Of a stretch of 64,000 bases of DNA, positions 8,221 through 16,725 are shown piece by piece (position 1 is the first letter of the stretch; each line of letters begins with the position of its first letter). The stretch is from NCBI RefSeq assembly GCF_001591965.1, contig NZ_BCVX01000015.1, positions 21,436 through 85,435 of the forward strand, read 5' to 3'. Below the pieces are notes generated by a model. It was not told the origin of the DNA and ran no database searches. It worked only from the letters and a program-made list of their open reading frames with translations. This DNA is from Lysinibacillus odysseyi 34hs-1 = NBRC 100172 (GTDB lineage: Bacteria; Bacillota; Bacilli; Bacillales_A; Planococcaceae). Position numbers and translations under genes: made by a program.

Positions 8221-9579
8221 TTAATCGTACTGGCGTTTCACATATTTAAAGATGCGTGCATTCTTCAGTACAGTTTTCGGGAACTGGGCCGTAATGAGGA
8301 CAAGACCCGGGAAACGGCCGATTTCAACACCGCCTGTCAAAGTGACACGGTTCTTTACTTCTTCTATTGGCGCCTCTACAAGCTTCGCCATACGGAGAAG
8401 GGCATTGTCTGTCGCAGCGTTAATCGTGATACCTGTACCAACAACTGCAATTGGAAAAGCCTCCTCCAGCTGCTTCATTCCAAACTCTTCCGCAATGTCA
8501 CGTGCCTGTTTCCGCTCTTCTTTTGTAAAAGGCTTTGCCAGATACGGCAGATCTTCTTCATTTGGAAGCAGAACAGGCCCTTCTACTTTTACCTTTTTCA
8601 GCAAGCTGACCTTTACCTGCACGATACCTGAAACATTTGATGCATGGCCTGCTGGTTGTCCTGCTCCCTGCATCGCATGAATATCTCCCAGGTATAGCCC
8701 TCCCCCTTTAACGAGGACCGGGCAAATGAGGATAGCACCCTCACGCACTTGTGGAAGATGTAAATGCCCATCTGTGCGGTGGATTTCTAGCTCTTGCTCG
8801 GTTATTTGCAGCTCATGATCAGCATCCACAAGTAATAGACCACTATCCCCTGCATTATGGGATGCGGGGATGGCCTTGGAAGGTATCGTCCCAATCTCGG
8901 CAATGAACGGACGGACGCGGGTAGTCACTCCAGCTAAATCGCTCGGTGCCATACTTACGACAGGATTTTGCACCGACTTTTCCGGCAGCCGTAAGTATCT
9001 TTGAGGATCGATCCCGATTTTTCGTGCCCCTTCTTTTCCTACTGTCACACCGACTTTTCCTTTCGGATGAAAAGCCATCGTATAACCATGGGCAAATTTT
9101 ATCGGTGCTGTATCGTTATTACATGTAGTACAGCGAATTGCTTCCGGTCCGATGCCATTTACGATCGTCTGCGGGTGGAGCTTCCCACACCCCGGACATT
9201 TTACTTTTAAAAAAGGATCACTAATATAGCGGTCTCCCATATATTGCTCTACACCGGAAGCTGTTGCTAATGATGTTATACGGATTGACTCGATTTCCAC
9301 TACAATAGAATCCCCAACTTCTGCCCCTTCGATATACACAGGCTTTGTCACTTCATGCCTGCCTTTTATAGTAGGTGTAAGCATCGGTCCCCAACAACCC
9401 GGGGCGGTATTAGCAATAATGGTACCACCATCTCGCAATGGCCCTAAAAATTCATTTTCTGGCCCGACGATGCCATCCGTAAATTCATTTATGAACAGCA
9501 TTTCTGCCGGCTTTACTTGTTGTTCCTGCCCCGCTTCAGAAAGTAGTTCATTTTGTTCTTCATGCATGCTTCCCACCAT
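8221..9579 (-). CDS. Acetamidase/formamidase family protein with zinc-ribbon insert
   Basis: FmdA/AmdA-type amidohydrolase, expected to release ammonia from formamide, acetamide or a related short amide. Family marks are GPLRDGGTIIANTAPGCWGPM, GHASN and LYLGDIHAMQGAGQPAG. Odd for a plain FmdA, two CxxC knuckles (CPGCGKLHP and CTTCNND, 18 residues apart) sit after the first domain and look like a zinc ribbon inside the protein. The ATG at 9577-9579 or another four codons later is preferred over an upstream ATG at 9633; AGGAAAGG and GGTGGG are nearby, so the exact start is uncertain. Length about 452 aa. Monocistronic. Substrate not assignable. Confidence 0.82.
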   Translation of the reverse strand: MVGSMHEEQNELLSEAGQEQQVKPAEMLFINEFTDGIVGPENEFLGPLRDGGTIIANTAPGCWGPMLTPTIKGRHEVTKPVYIEGAEVGDSIVVEIESIRITSLATASGVEQYMGDRYISDPFLKVKCPGCGKLHPQTIVNGIGPEAIRCTTCNNDTAPIKFAHGYTMAFHPKGKVGVTVGKEGARKIGIDPQRYLRLPEKSVQNPVVSMAPSDLAGVTTRVRPFIAEIGTIPSKAIPASHNAGDSGLLLVDADHELQITEQELEIHRTDGHLHLPQVREGAILICPVLVKGGGLYLGDIHAMQGAGQPAGHASNVSGIVQVKVSLLKKVKVEGPVLLPNEEDLPYLAKPFTKEERKQARDIAEEFGMKQLEEAFPIAVVGTGITINAATDNALLRMAKLVEAPIEEVKNRVTLTGGVEIGRFPGLVLITAQFPKTVLKNARIFKYVKRQYD

Positions 9580-10344
9580 TCCTTTCCTAATTTTTCCTGA
9601 CTCAAGTATAGAAAATAGGGCAAGAGAGTACAAGAGTTGACAAAAAGTATTTCTACTTTTCTAAAATATCACTCAACTTCTTTCCTCCCTTGTTTTATCG
9701 ATCTGGAACCTATTCTCCTTTCAGCATCTCTTCCTCATTTATTCATTTTTTGAGTAATTACTTCTACTCATATACCCAATAAGTTATCCAATCATCTATA
9801 GATCCTCCTGTTACATCTGTAAAATGAATGTCATAAATTTTGCATAACTAATTCACAATTCCCTTTGATATAGTAAGTTTTACATCAAAATCGACGTATT
9901 TTTATGCATTACATTTGTGTTAAGGATATGTTAAAAACCCCAAAATAATAGACTTTTGATGTATGATGAATTCAGTTCCAAAGCATTTCGCATGACGTTC
10001 ACATTCCGCAAAGTAGATAGAGCTACTTTTGAACGTGTATCCGAAATTCACTCACCCACATTTGGACATTGAAAAAACACCTCTATTTTGAACATGAAAA
10101 CCGCACTTCCAGCTCAAGAAGCGCGGTTTTTCATGTACATTATTTTACTAGTCATATTGATTTACCCTTTTCTGTCATATCAACTTTACATAAACGAATG
10201 CCAGCCCTGCTTTTCCTGTTCCCCTCTATTCTTTTTCACCCTGACAGGAAGGGGAAATATATTTGTAAATATATCCATTTATTTTTATAATTTTTAATAA
10301 TTACTAGAGATGGAGAACTTCATATTAATGAGGAGGCTTTGGAG
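9580..10344. other. Intergenic region between divergent genes
   Basis: About 760 bp of AT-rich DNA between the amidase (leftward) and the 10.3 kb cassette (rightward). It holds a small hairpin (AAGTAG/CTACTT near 10010-10030) and a larger inverted repeat at 10092-10136. Short frames at 10069-10297 lack ribosome sites and are not called genes. No RNA gene recognised. Confidence 0.5.
10092..10136. terminator. Strong hairpin with A/T-flanked arms, terminator-like
   Basis: Arms ACATGAAAACCGC and GCGGTTTTTCATGT (one bulge), extended inwards by CTTC/GAAG, loop about 8 nt. It stands about 210 bp before the next gene with no gene upstream on the same strand, so it could end an unannotated small RNA or be a leader element. 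There is no T-run after the outer arm. Confidence 0.5.
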
Positions 10345-10959
10345 TTGAAAGAACTATATGGTGCATTGTATATTCAGACCGATTTTATGAAAAAGATAAT
10401 GGAAGAAAAATACGATTCCTACATGCTATATACATACTTATTAAGAAACGGCTATCAGCATAACTTTCATTCGCTTTCCCTCGTGTATGATCTGTGGAAT
10501 TATTTCTACTTTAAAGATGAAGAGCTTGTCCTGCATCCTGAGCATAATCTTATTTACGGTGCGCGGTCCATGGCGTTAAAGCTAATCAGTGGAGATGAAA
10601 CAATGCAGCGCCTAAAGGTCACTACCCTAGAGCGCGGATCAGAATCTATGCTGGCGGCTATTTACTGCACCAACCTTTTTATTGATCAGCTGCAGAATTA
10701 CTGCGAGGTGCTGCCGGAAGAGACGCAGCGGAAAATTAAAACCTATATGTCTTTTGATATCGGCAAATTATTTAGTGAGCAATTCAAACAGGTGGAGCCG
10801 TATCCTTCCCTTTTTGTAGAACTGCAAGCAAAGGTGATTAAAGAATTCTATCAGAACAAGGTGAAAAACGAAGGTGCCTTATCCGAGCAATTGATGGAGA
10901 TTTCCAAGTTGATCCGTGAATTCCATCTTCGCTACGAGCAGACCTTTAGTCAGCTTTAA
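10345..10959 (+). CDS. Hypothetical protein, first gene of a two-gene cassette
   Basis: 204-aa soluble protein that I do not recognise. It is rich in aromatic residues early (YGALYIQTDFM, YDSYMLYTYLL, LVYDLWNYFYF) and then looks mostly helical, with no membrane segment, signal peptide or obvious catalytic motif. The start is a TTG: AGGAGG (10331-10336) is 8 nt before TTG 10345 but only 2 nt before the TTG at 10339, so 10345 is chosen. The stop is 24 bp before the next gene, which has its own AGGAGG, so the two are very likely one transcript. Confidence 0.7.
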   Translation: MKELYGALYIQTDFMKKIMEEKYDSYMLYTYLLRNGYQHNFHSLSLVYDLWNYFYFKDEELVLHPEHNLIYGARSMALKLISGDETMQRLKVTTLERGSESMLAAIYCTNLFIDQLQNYCEVLPEETQRKIKTYMSFDIGKLFSEQFKQVEPYPSLFVELQAKVIKEFYQNKVKNEGALSEQLMEISKLIREFHLRYEQTFSQL

Positions 10960-10983
10960 TTATTACATCTGGAGGAACTGCAT

Positions 10984-12198
10984 ATGTTAGCACATATCAT
11001 GTCTAACGAAGAATCCATTCAACATTTAGTTTATTTAACCCGTACAGGGCAATTTGAACATTGCCTGCAACAAAGCATACTAGTTTTACCTCACCTATAT
11101 ACAGAACAGCAGCAAGCTGCTGCACTTTGCGAGCTGATTGAAGCTGCCTTCCAGCTGTCAAAATTCCAAGAAGCTGCCTACTATCTGCCGTTGTTTGAAA
11201 ACATAGCGGATACGCTAAAAGATCCTGCTTTTTTTATGCGTCTTCTTCTATATAAGGGACACTTTTATATACATATTCATGGTGATGCCACAACAGCTTT
11301 AACCTACTATGAGGAAGGGCTGTCCCTCGCTTTTGAATGTAAAGCATATAACAACTTGGCAGATTTTATTAAAAATATTATTCGTTATCGTGCAAAGGAA
11401 GAAAAGGAAGACAAGCTGCTGGCTATAGCCGAGCTTGCTTATATCTTCTCGCAGCGGACGGAAATCCAGCAGGAAGCTTCACGTATTTCAGCAGCAATGG
11501 CGCTCTTAGAATGTTATAGTCTTACAGGAAAAGTGGAGCAATTTGAACAGCTGGAAAAACAGGTTTCCGTTCTGCCCTCCTTGCCAAACTTTCCGGGTGA
11601 ATTGACTCGGCTTCAAGTGTTGAGAGCAAGAGTTTTGGCAAAGCAGGGGTATTACGCACAAGCCTTTTGCTTGATGAAACGAGCTAACCTGTATTATGAA
11701 AAGCAGCAGGAGTATTATCTTCTTTTACAGCAACTTTCTATCCAAAAGCAGCTTTCTGTGAAGTTCATGCCCGAAAAGATAGCTGCCATTGATCGAAAAA
11801 TAGAGAAAATAGGAAAACTGGCCAAGCAGATTTCTCTTCATTTTGATCATAGCGTAAAAAAAGAGAAGGTATATAGCGAGGAAAACGCGGTTTGCCATTT
11901 CCACCAATCTATCGAAGAACAACTGGCAGATAAAGAGGACTTCCTTTATTTACTGACATTTACAGAGGATGCTGCCTGCTATCAGGCACTTATCGATTAT
12001 CCCTCCTCTAAACTGGCGCTTTCAGGAAACCGTGTTCTTTATGTGTTGAAAGATAGCAGTATACCGGCTGACTTCCCCGCATACAAGCTTCCCCGTATCT
12101 TCCTGACGGTTATTCACCTTTCTGAAGCATTTTCAGCGATGGAGCTCTTTCATAAAGCGCATGCAAAGATGTATTACATACTGCATAATAAAAAATAA
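10984..12198 (+). CDS. Hypothetical TPR-like helical-repeat protein
   Basis: 404-aa soluble protein built of paired helices resembling tetratricopeptide repeats: LYKGHFYIHIHGDATTALTY, then CKAYNNLADFI, LRARVLAKQGYYAQAFCLMKR and YYEKQQEYYLLL. The C-terminal third (from about residue 290) departs from repeats and may be a separate domain. No DNA-binding helix is visible at the N-terminus, so it is not a classic RNPP regulator, though its repeats recall Rap-type scaffolds. The ribosome site GGAGG is 8 nt before ATG. It is cotranscribed with the 10345 gene and followed by a terminator. Function unknown; a protein-interaction role is an inference. Confidence 0.7.
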   Translation: MLAHIMSNEESIQHLVYLTRTGQFEHCLQQSILVLPHLYTEQQQAAALCELIEAAFQLSKFQEAAYYLPLFENIADTLKDPAFFMRLLLYKGHFYIHIHGDATTALTYYEEGLSLAFECKAYNNLADFIKNIIRYRAKEEKEDKLLAIAELAYIFSQRTEIQQEASRISAAMALLECYSLTGKVEQFEQLEKQVSVLPSLPNFPGELTRLQVLRARVLAKQGYYAQAFCLMKRANLYYEKQQEYYLLLQQLSIQKQLSVKFMPEKIAAIDRKIEKIGKLAKQISLHFDHSVKKEKVYSEENAVCHFHQSIEEQLADKEDFLYLLTFTEDAACYQALIDYPSSKLALSGNRVLYVLKDSSIPADFPAYKLPRIFLTVIHLSEAFSAMELFHKAHAKMYYILHNKK

Positions 12199-12221
12199 AA
12201 CCGGACCTGCTCGTCCGGTTT
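12198..12221 (-). terminator. Rho-independent terminator of the rhodanese/CstR operon
   Basis: Perfect arms AAACCGGAC (12198-12206) and GTCCGGTTT (12213-12221), loop 6 nt. On the minus strand it is followed by TATTTTTTATT. Confidence 0.8.
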
Positions 12222-12227
12222 ATCAAG

Positions 12228-12260
12228 AAGGCAAAGGTGGCTGTCACCTTTGGCCTTTTG
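12228..12260 (+). terminator. Rho-independent terminator of the 10.3-12.2 kb cassette
   Basis: Arms AAGGCAAAGGTG (12228-12239) and CACCTTTGGCCTT (12245-12257) pair with one bulge across a 5-nt loop and are followed by TTGCTTTG on the plus strand. It backs the hairpin at 12198. Confidence 0.7.
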
Positions 12261-12276
12261 CTTTGTTATTACTTCT

Positions 12277-12618
12277 CTAATAAGAGCCAATGCCTCCCCG
12301 GACATTCGTTACTCTCTCGTAGCCCATCTTTTTTAGTTGCTTACATGCCTGGGCAGAACGCATCCCGCTTCTGCAAATGACAACGATCTCCTTGTCTTTT
12401 GGCAGGCTTGAAAAATCAGACCCGAGCGGCACATTACGAAATTGTTTAATATTTCTTGTTTGAAATTCTGCTGGTGTCCGCACATCGATAAACAGCTTAC
12501 TCGGATCGCGCAGCTCCTGTTTCAACTGGTGGGCTGAAATGCTGCGAATGCCCTTTGCCGTCCTCATGCGCCAGAGTACAAATACAGCAACGACTGCTAC
12601 TATAATTAGTGTTTCCAT
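12277..12618 (-). CDS. Membrane-anchored rhodanese-domain protein (YqhL-like)
   Basis: Single-domain sulfurtransferase of 113 aa, with an N-terminal helix (residues 2-17) likely to anchor it to the membrane with the domain in the cytosol. The rhodanese fold shows LFIDVRTPAEFQTRNI and the active-site loop CRSGMR with catalytic Cys82, which would carry persulfide. The gene lies 48 bp downstream of a CstR-type repressor on the same strand. That pairing, known from sulfide-stress operons, supports a role in persulfide handling rather than phosphatase or structural use. It has no upstream terminator, so it reads from the cstR promoter. Confidence 0.88.
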   Translation of the reverse strand: METLIIVAVVAVFVLWRMRTAKGIRSISAHQLKQELRDPSKLFIDVRTPAEFQTRNIKQFRNVPLGSDFSSLPKDKEIVVICRSGMRSAQACKQLKKMGYERVTNVRGGIGSY

Positions 12619-12665
12619 ACTTCCCCTTATCCACTTTTTTATTGATTCCTAAAAAAGATCTATAT

Positions 12666-12929
12666 TTAACGGCTTTTTACTACTAGATTGATTGCTTCCT
12701 GGATTGTATCAGTCATTTCATCTTCTGTATCTGCTTCTTTGATGCATTCAAGAAGGTTATTGCTGACAATAACACCGATCGTACGGTCTACGCCTGACCG
12801 GACGGCGCTTAACTGTGTGATTACTTCTTTGCAATCCTTCTCTTCTTCCATCATGCGTAAAATACCGCGAAGCTGTCCTTCAATACGCTTGATACGGTTG
12901 GCTGTTTTTACATCATATTTCAGTTTCAT
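12666..12929 (-). CDS. cstR: CstR-type (CsoR/FrmR family) persulfide-sensing repressor
   Basis: All-helical DNA-binding repressor of the CsoR/RcnR family, 87 aa. The family core is NRIKRIEGQLRGILRMM, then DCKEVITQLSAVRSGVDRTIG and INLVVKSR at the end. Copper-sensing CsoR has a Cys-His-Cys triad. Here only Cys33 and Cys62 are kept and the His position is Asn, the pattern of CstR, which forms inter-cysteine sulfur bridges with persulfides. ATG 12929 follows AAAAGGGGG and replaces an upstream ATG at 12950. The downstream rhodanese supports sulfide/persulfide sensing. A near-consensus promoter with a GC-rich dyad between its boxes lies just upstream. A paralogue lies at 56.4 kb. Confidence 0.85.
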   Translation of the reverse strand: MKLKYDVKTANRIKRIEGQLRGILRMMEEEKDCKEVITQLSAVRSGVDRTIGVIVSNNLLECIKEADTEDEMTDTIQEAINLVVKSR

Positions 12930-12950
12930 ACGCCCCCTTTTCTTCCTCAT

Positions 12951-12979
12951 ATTATATACCCTAGGCGGTACCCTATCAA
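12951..12979 (-). promoter_or_regulatory. cstR promoter with overlapping operator candidate
   Basis: On the minus strand, TTGATA (12974-12979) and TATAAT (12951-12956) are 17 bp apart. The spacer GGGTACCGCCTAGGGTA contains two GGGTA steps and a CCTAGG core, like the GC-rich, TAG-containing operators of CsoR/CstR repressors. Promoter is clear; operator is inference. Confidence 0.7.
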
Positions 12980-13177
12980 CTAGTTTGGATTTACTATATT
13001 TGAGTTCTTAAAACGAAAAATGAGACGGTCATCGCCTCCCATCCATAAATACCGATTTGCCGATTTTACAGCGCTTTAAGGTAGATTAAAAACTTGCTGG
13101 GTACGTCCAAATATGAAAGACCTAAATAAACACGCAAATACTTTAGATAATTATTTTTCAAATTCGGAAATACTAAG

Positions 13178-13205
13178 GAAAAAGGCGCCTTTTAGCAGGC
13201 GCCTT
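13178..13205 (-). terminator. Rho-independent terminator of the old yellow enzyme gene
   Basis: Perfect arms AAGGCGCC (13182-13189) and GGCGCCTT (13198-13205), 8-nt loop, followed on the minus strand by TTTCC. It lies 114 bp past the enzyme's stop. The rest of 12980-13319 shows no gene. Confidence 0.75.
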
Positions 13206-13319
13206 AGAGTGAGGACAAGGTCGTAAAATGACTTTCTCTTCATGCATTTTTAAATAATATGGCAAAAAGAAGATGTACCCAGCCTGTATTGAAAACGCTT
13301 GCCAGACAAATGTCTCCTT

Positions 13320-14426
13320 TTATTCTTCTACCGTAAACCAGCCTGGAACGTTCATAATCAGTTCCCATAATGGTTTTGGAATATCCAGCTCCTGTTCCTT
13401 GCTTAAATGCAGGGCTGTAAAGATTTCGTCTTCCTTCTGATTCACTGCTTTTTCATACCATTCCGGGTCCATTATCAGTGCATGCCCTAATGATACAAGC
13501 GGAACTATATCGAGGGCTGCTTCTACCTGGTCTACCGTTTGCAGGCCTCCCACACCAATAACAGGGATACGTTCTCCGATTGCCTCCTGAATTACGGCTA
13601 CACGTCCGCGTGAATCCTTGTCATCACGCATAGATTCTGCATCGAATCGGTTAACGGATACGTGCAGATAATCGATTCCTTTATCTGCAAGGGCATCGAT
13701 AAGCAAAATCGTATCGTCTATCGTGATTCCTGGCTCCTCCTTTTCTTCAGGGCTGAAGCGGTATCCAATTGCAAATGGCTTTTTAGCATACTTGGCAACA
13801 GTCTCTTTTACGGCATCCACTACTGCTAATGGAAACGCTATACGTTCTGCAGCATTTCCACCCCATTTATCTGTTCGGCGGTTGGAATGCGGCGAAACAA
13901 ATTGCTGCAATAGATACGTATTGGCGCCGTGCAATTCAACCCCGTCAAAGCCTGCTTCGATCGCCCTTCTTGTGGCATCCGCAAAATCCTGAATTGTGGC
14001 TTTTACTTCCTCCTCGGTTAACGGCCTAGGTATTTCTGCATTCGGCCGTAACGCCGGTACATCACTGGCCGATACAGGCTGCTCCCCTAGTAACTGTGAG
14101 TTTGTCATCCGGCCGGCATGGAAAATTTGCAAAATCGCTTTTGCCCCGCCGGAATGAATAGCATCAGCTAATCGCTTCAGGCTGGGAATGCGCTCATCAG
14201 ATTCTACACCCAGCGAGTCAGGAAATCCCACACCTAGACTATTTATATAGGCACACGCTGTAATAACCGCCCCAATGCCGCTTTTTGCGCGGCGGTGATA
14301 ATAAGCCAGTTCCTCCTCTGTAACGTCCCCGTTTGGCTGAGAAGCCGAAATCGTCATAGGTGCCATAAGGATGCGGTTGTTTAACGTAACTCCTGACTTT
14401 AATGTAAATGGTTGTGTAAATTTCAT
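13320..14426 (-). CDS. NADH:flavin oxidoreductase, old yellow enzyme family
   Basis: FMN-dependent ene-reductase-like TIM barrel, 368 aa, cytosolic. Marks are ITLNNR-type opening (GVTLNNRILMAPMTISAS), QIFHAGRMT, the substrate-binding HGANTYLLQQFVSPHSNRRTDKWGG, and phosphate-binding IGVGGLQT plus LGHALIMDPEW near the end. These fit the OYE group that reduces activated alkenes or dienoyl substrates. The closest family label could be NamA/YqjM-like or 2,4-dienoyl-CoA-reductase-like; the shorter length lacks the C-terminal flavodoxin domains of the latter. No obvious operon partner. Physiological substrate unknown. Confidence 0.88.
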   Translation of the reverse strand: MKFTQPFTLKSGVTLNNRILMAPMTISASQPNGDVTEEELAYYHRRAKSGIGAVITACAYINSLGVGFPDSLGVESDERIPSLKRLADAIHSGGAKAILQIFHAGRMTNSQLLGEQPVSASDVPALRPNAEIPRPLTEEEVKATIQDFADATRRAIEAGFDGVELHGANTYLLQQFVSPHSNRRTDKWGGNAAERIAFPLAVVDAVKETVAKYAKKPFAIGYRFSPEEKEEPGITIDDTILLIDALADKGIDYLHVSVNRFDAESMRDDKDSRGRVAVIQEAIGERIPVIGVGGLQTVDQVEAALDIVPLVSLGHALIMDPEWYEKAVNQKEDEIFTALHLSKEQELDIPKPLWELIMNVPGWFTVEE

Positions 14427-14742
14427 ATAAATTCTCCCCTTCCGCTCATTCTATCCCACTGTTGTATAAAGAAGTAAACATCCGTCTACGTGAAGGGTGT
14501 ATTAAATGAGCTGTTGTTCTATTTTTATTCAAGAACACACTGATTCGAAGCATCTGTTCAAAATTATCCACTTTTAGGGTTCTTTACCCTTACATACAGT
14601 TACCACGCTCTCCACTGCTGAAACCTTTCAGCGTATCACTAACTAAGGACTGTTTTCTTTTTAAACATTGTTTCGCTTTATTCAGTCTCTACAGAAGGTA
14701 TTCATTTCATTACAGTAAATTCTGCTGAAGAATAGGGATTCT
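14427..14742. other. Intergenic region, nothing recognised
   Basis: About 315 bp upstream of the old yellow enzyme gene and downstream of the rhodanese remnant. I see no ORF, repeat or hairpin of note. It should carry the leftward promoter. Confidence 0.4.
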
Positions 14743-15059
14743 TTATTTAAATTTATATGCTTTCATAATCGGGTCACGGCCTGTTTGTACGTCTGTGAAA
14801 TATTCATATAGGCTAATACCTAGAAAAGAGTCCGATACGTTCACTATATTATCCCAGCCGGAGCGCACTTACCGCGTTATAGCTGCGGTGGACTGAGCAG
14901 CAGTAAATATAAACGGGTCTATCCTTTGAAATTTCCCCCATGCGTTCGCAGAACTAGCTGAGCGGGATGTTGTATGCGCCTTTTAAGATGGCCGGCAGCG
15001 AACTCATTTTCTTCCCGTATATCAATAAAATAAGCTCCAGCTTCTGCGAGTTCTCTTAC
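14743..15059 (-). pseudogene. Decayed rhodanese domain (C-terminal fragment)
   Basis: Reading leftwards, VRELAEAGAYFIDIREENEF and AAGHLK are a clear rhodanese start. An extra base then shifts frame. The next frame gives GAYNIPLS, an in-frame TAG, then ERMGEISKDRPVYIYC with the active-site loop CCSVHRS. A lost base shifts back to DNIVNVSDSFLGISLYEYF and a stop at 14743-14745. Two frameshifts and one nonsense codon make it non-functional. The C-terminal style (GISLYEYF, TGRDPIMKAYKFK) is like the rhodanese end of CoA-disulfide-reductase-type flavoproteins, whose N-terminal part is absent here. Confidence 0.82.
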
Positions 15060-15077
15060 TTACAAAAAAAATACTGG

Positions 15078-15377
15078 CTATACACCAGTATCTTCTTGTT
15101 TAAGTTCTTCCTGGACAAAGTGAAGAAGCATTTCCTCCTCTTCTTCTTCCAGTGCAAACTCGATTATTTCGTTATCTCCCTTATCGAGAAGGAAGTAATT
15201 CAAGATGCGTACTTCTTCCTCCTTCTGGCCAACAATGACCCGGGCCTCTATTCCTGCCTCTGAATACAGCTCGTCCTCTTCATCCACTTCTATGTCTATT
15301 AAAAATTCGTAGCGCTTGCCCTCGATAATATTTGTTGGATCTTTTATTTCTTCTACTGAAAACGCACCAATCTCCAT
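15078..15377 (-). CDS. DUF6509-like acidic protein
   Basis: 99-aa very acidic soluble protein: GAFSVEEIKDPTNIIEGKRYEFLIDIEVDEEDELYSEAGIE, ending in an acidic run EEEEEEM and a helix. The opening fits what I recall of DUF6509 of Bacillales, a family without known function. ATG 15377 is 8 nt after AAGGAG; the GTG at 15386 overlaps that ribosome site and is rejected. Monocistronic. A hairpin-like ACTGG/CCAGT element lies right at its 3' end. Confidence 0.7.
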   Translation of the reverse strand: MEIGAFSVEEIKDPTNIIEGKRYEFLIDIEVDEEDELYSEAGIEARVIVGQKEEEVRILNYFLLDKGDNEIIEFALEEEEEEMLLHFVQEELKQEDTGV

Positions 15378-15484
15378 ATTTGTCACTCCTTCTTTTCCAC
15401 ATCTCTCTTCTTAATCATAAACATTTTTTGTTTGGCGTCAAATGAACGATTCGCGCTACAATAGCTAGTAAAGGAGTGAAAGAC

Positions 15485-16672
15485 ATGAAGGAGTTATTTT
15501 ATTACCAGGACTCGATGATGAAGGAGTTCTCAGCAGATGTAGTTCAAACAGGGACAGATGATCTTGGTCACTATGTTGTATTGACTAATACAGCATTCTA
15601 CCCAACAGGCGGCGGACAGCCGCATGATACTGGCTGGCTCAATGATATCCAGGTCGTGAACGTGGAAAAGGTAGCGGAAGAGATTCGCCATTACATAAGT
15701 GGAAACGTGGAAGGTCTCTCAGGAACTGTTACAGGAAAGCTTGATTGGGCAAGACGTTTTGATCATATGCAGCAGCATACAGGACAGCACATCCTGACAG
15801 CGGTTTTTGTGGAACTGTTCGGCTACCAGACAGTCAGTTTCCATTTAGGCACGGAACTTGTCTCTATTGATTTAAATACAACAGAAGTAATACCCGAGCA
15901 ATTGGCCGAGGCAGAAAAACGTGCCAACGACATTATTCTAGAAAACCGCCCGATTGAAACGAAGTGGGTGACGAAAGAGGAATTGGCACAGTACAATCTG
16001 AGAAAGGATGTCTCAGTCGATGAGGATATCCGCCTTGTCATCATCCCTGACTATGACTATAACGGCTGCGGTGGTACTCACCCGACATCTACAGGACAAG
16101 TCCAGATGATTCAGATTATGGAAACAGAAAAGATGAAATCAAATATCCGTGTTCACTTCATCTGCGGTAGCCGTGTACGTAAGCAGCTGGCCATGCGCAA
16201 AAACGTATTGACAGATGTTGCACGCCAGCTCAGTGTTCCAGAAAAAGAATCCGGTTTGGCGCTAGCAAAAATAATGCAGACAGCGAAACAAACAGAGAAG
16301 GCTCTATCCGAAGCGCGGGATGCGCTTCTTGTTTACGAAGCTAAAGATCTGGCGAGCCGCGGAGAAGTGATTGTTAGCGAAACGTATGAAAATCGCACCA
16401 TTCAGGAGCTGCAGAAGCTTGCTCGCTTTATCACAACAGAAAATAGTGAAGCAATCGCCTTTCTTGTCGCGGACAATGCAGACAAGCTGCAATTTGTCGC
16501 TGCACGCGGTACGGATGTTTCAGAATCAATGAAGAATATTTCCAGTAATGTATTGCCTCTTATCAATGGTAAAGGAGGCGGAAATGACGCACTGGTACAA
16601 GGCGGTGGCGAGAAAATCATGTCCCCGCAAGCCTTGCTCGAGGAAATGGGAAAAGCTTTATCAGCAGAGTAG
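15485..16672 (+). CDS. Alanyl-tRNA editing protein, AlaX type with DHHA1 domain
   Basis: Trans-editing hydrolase that would clear mischarged Ser- or Gly-tRNA(Ala), related to the editing half of alanyl-tRNA synthetase. An OB-like N-terminal domain is followed by the editing core with zinc ligands in HTGQH (residues 98-102) and CGGTH (195-199). The FYPTGGGQPHDTG loop also fits. A coiled stretch (about 235-285) and a DHHA1 domain with GKGGGNDALVQGGG finish the 396-aa protein, the AlaX-L layout. ATG 15485 sits 8 nt after AAGGAG; the GTG at 15476 overlaps the ribosome site. The gene ends at a shared bidirectional terminator. Confidence 0.9.
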   Translation: MKELFYYQDSMMKEFSADVVQTGTDDLGHYVVLTNTAFYPTGGGQPHDTGWLNDIQVVNVEKVAEEIRHYISGNVEGLSGTVTGKLDWARRFDHMQQHTGQHILTAVFVELFGYQTVSFHLGTELVSIDLNTTEVIPEQLAEAEKRANDIILENRPIETKWVTKEELAQYNLRKDVSVDEDIRLVIIPDYDYNGCGGTHPTSTGQVQMIQIMETEKMKSNIRVHFICGSRVRKQLAMRKNVLTDVARQLSVPEKESGLALAKIMQTAKQTEKALSEARDALLVYEAKDLASRGEVIVSETYENRTIQELQKLARFITTENSEAIAFLVADNADKLQFVAARGTDVSESMKNISSNVLPLINGKGGGNDALVQGGGEKIMSPQALLEEMGKALSAE

Positions 16673-16690
16673 GTTTTAAAAGATAAAAAG

Positions 16691-16724
16691 TAAACCGGCC
16701 TCCAGATTCAGAGGCCGGTTTATC
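16691..16724. terminator. Bidirectional terminator between convergent genes
   Basis: Perfect arms TAAACCGGCCTC (16691-16702) and GAGGCCGGTTTA (16711-16722), 8-nt loop, between the AlaX gene and the anti-sigma gene. Confidence 0.85.
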
Positions 16725-16725
16725 T

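Noticed and set aside
12666..12929. Copper-sensing CsoR
   Set aside because: The copper-ligand His is absent (Asn instead), and a rhodanese, not a copper ATPase, follows.
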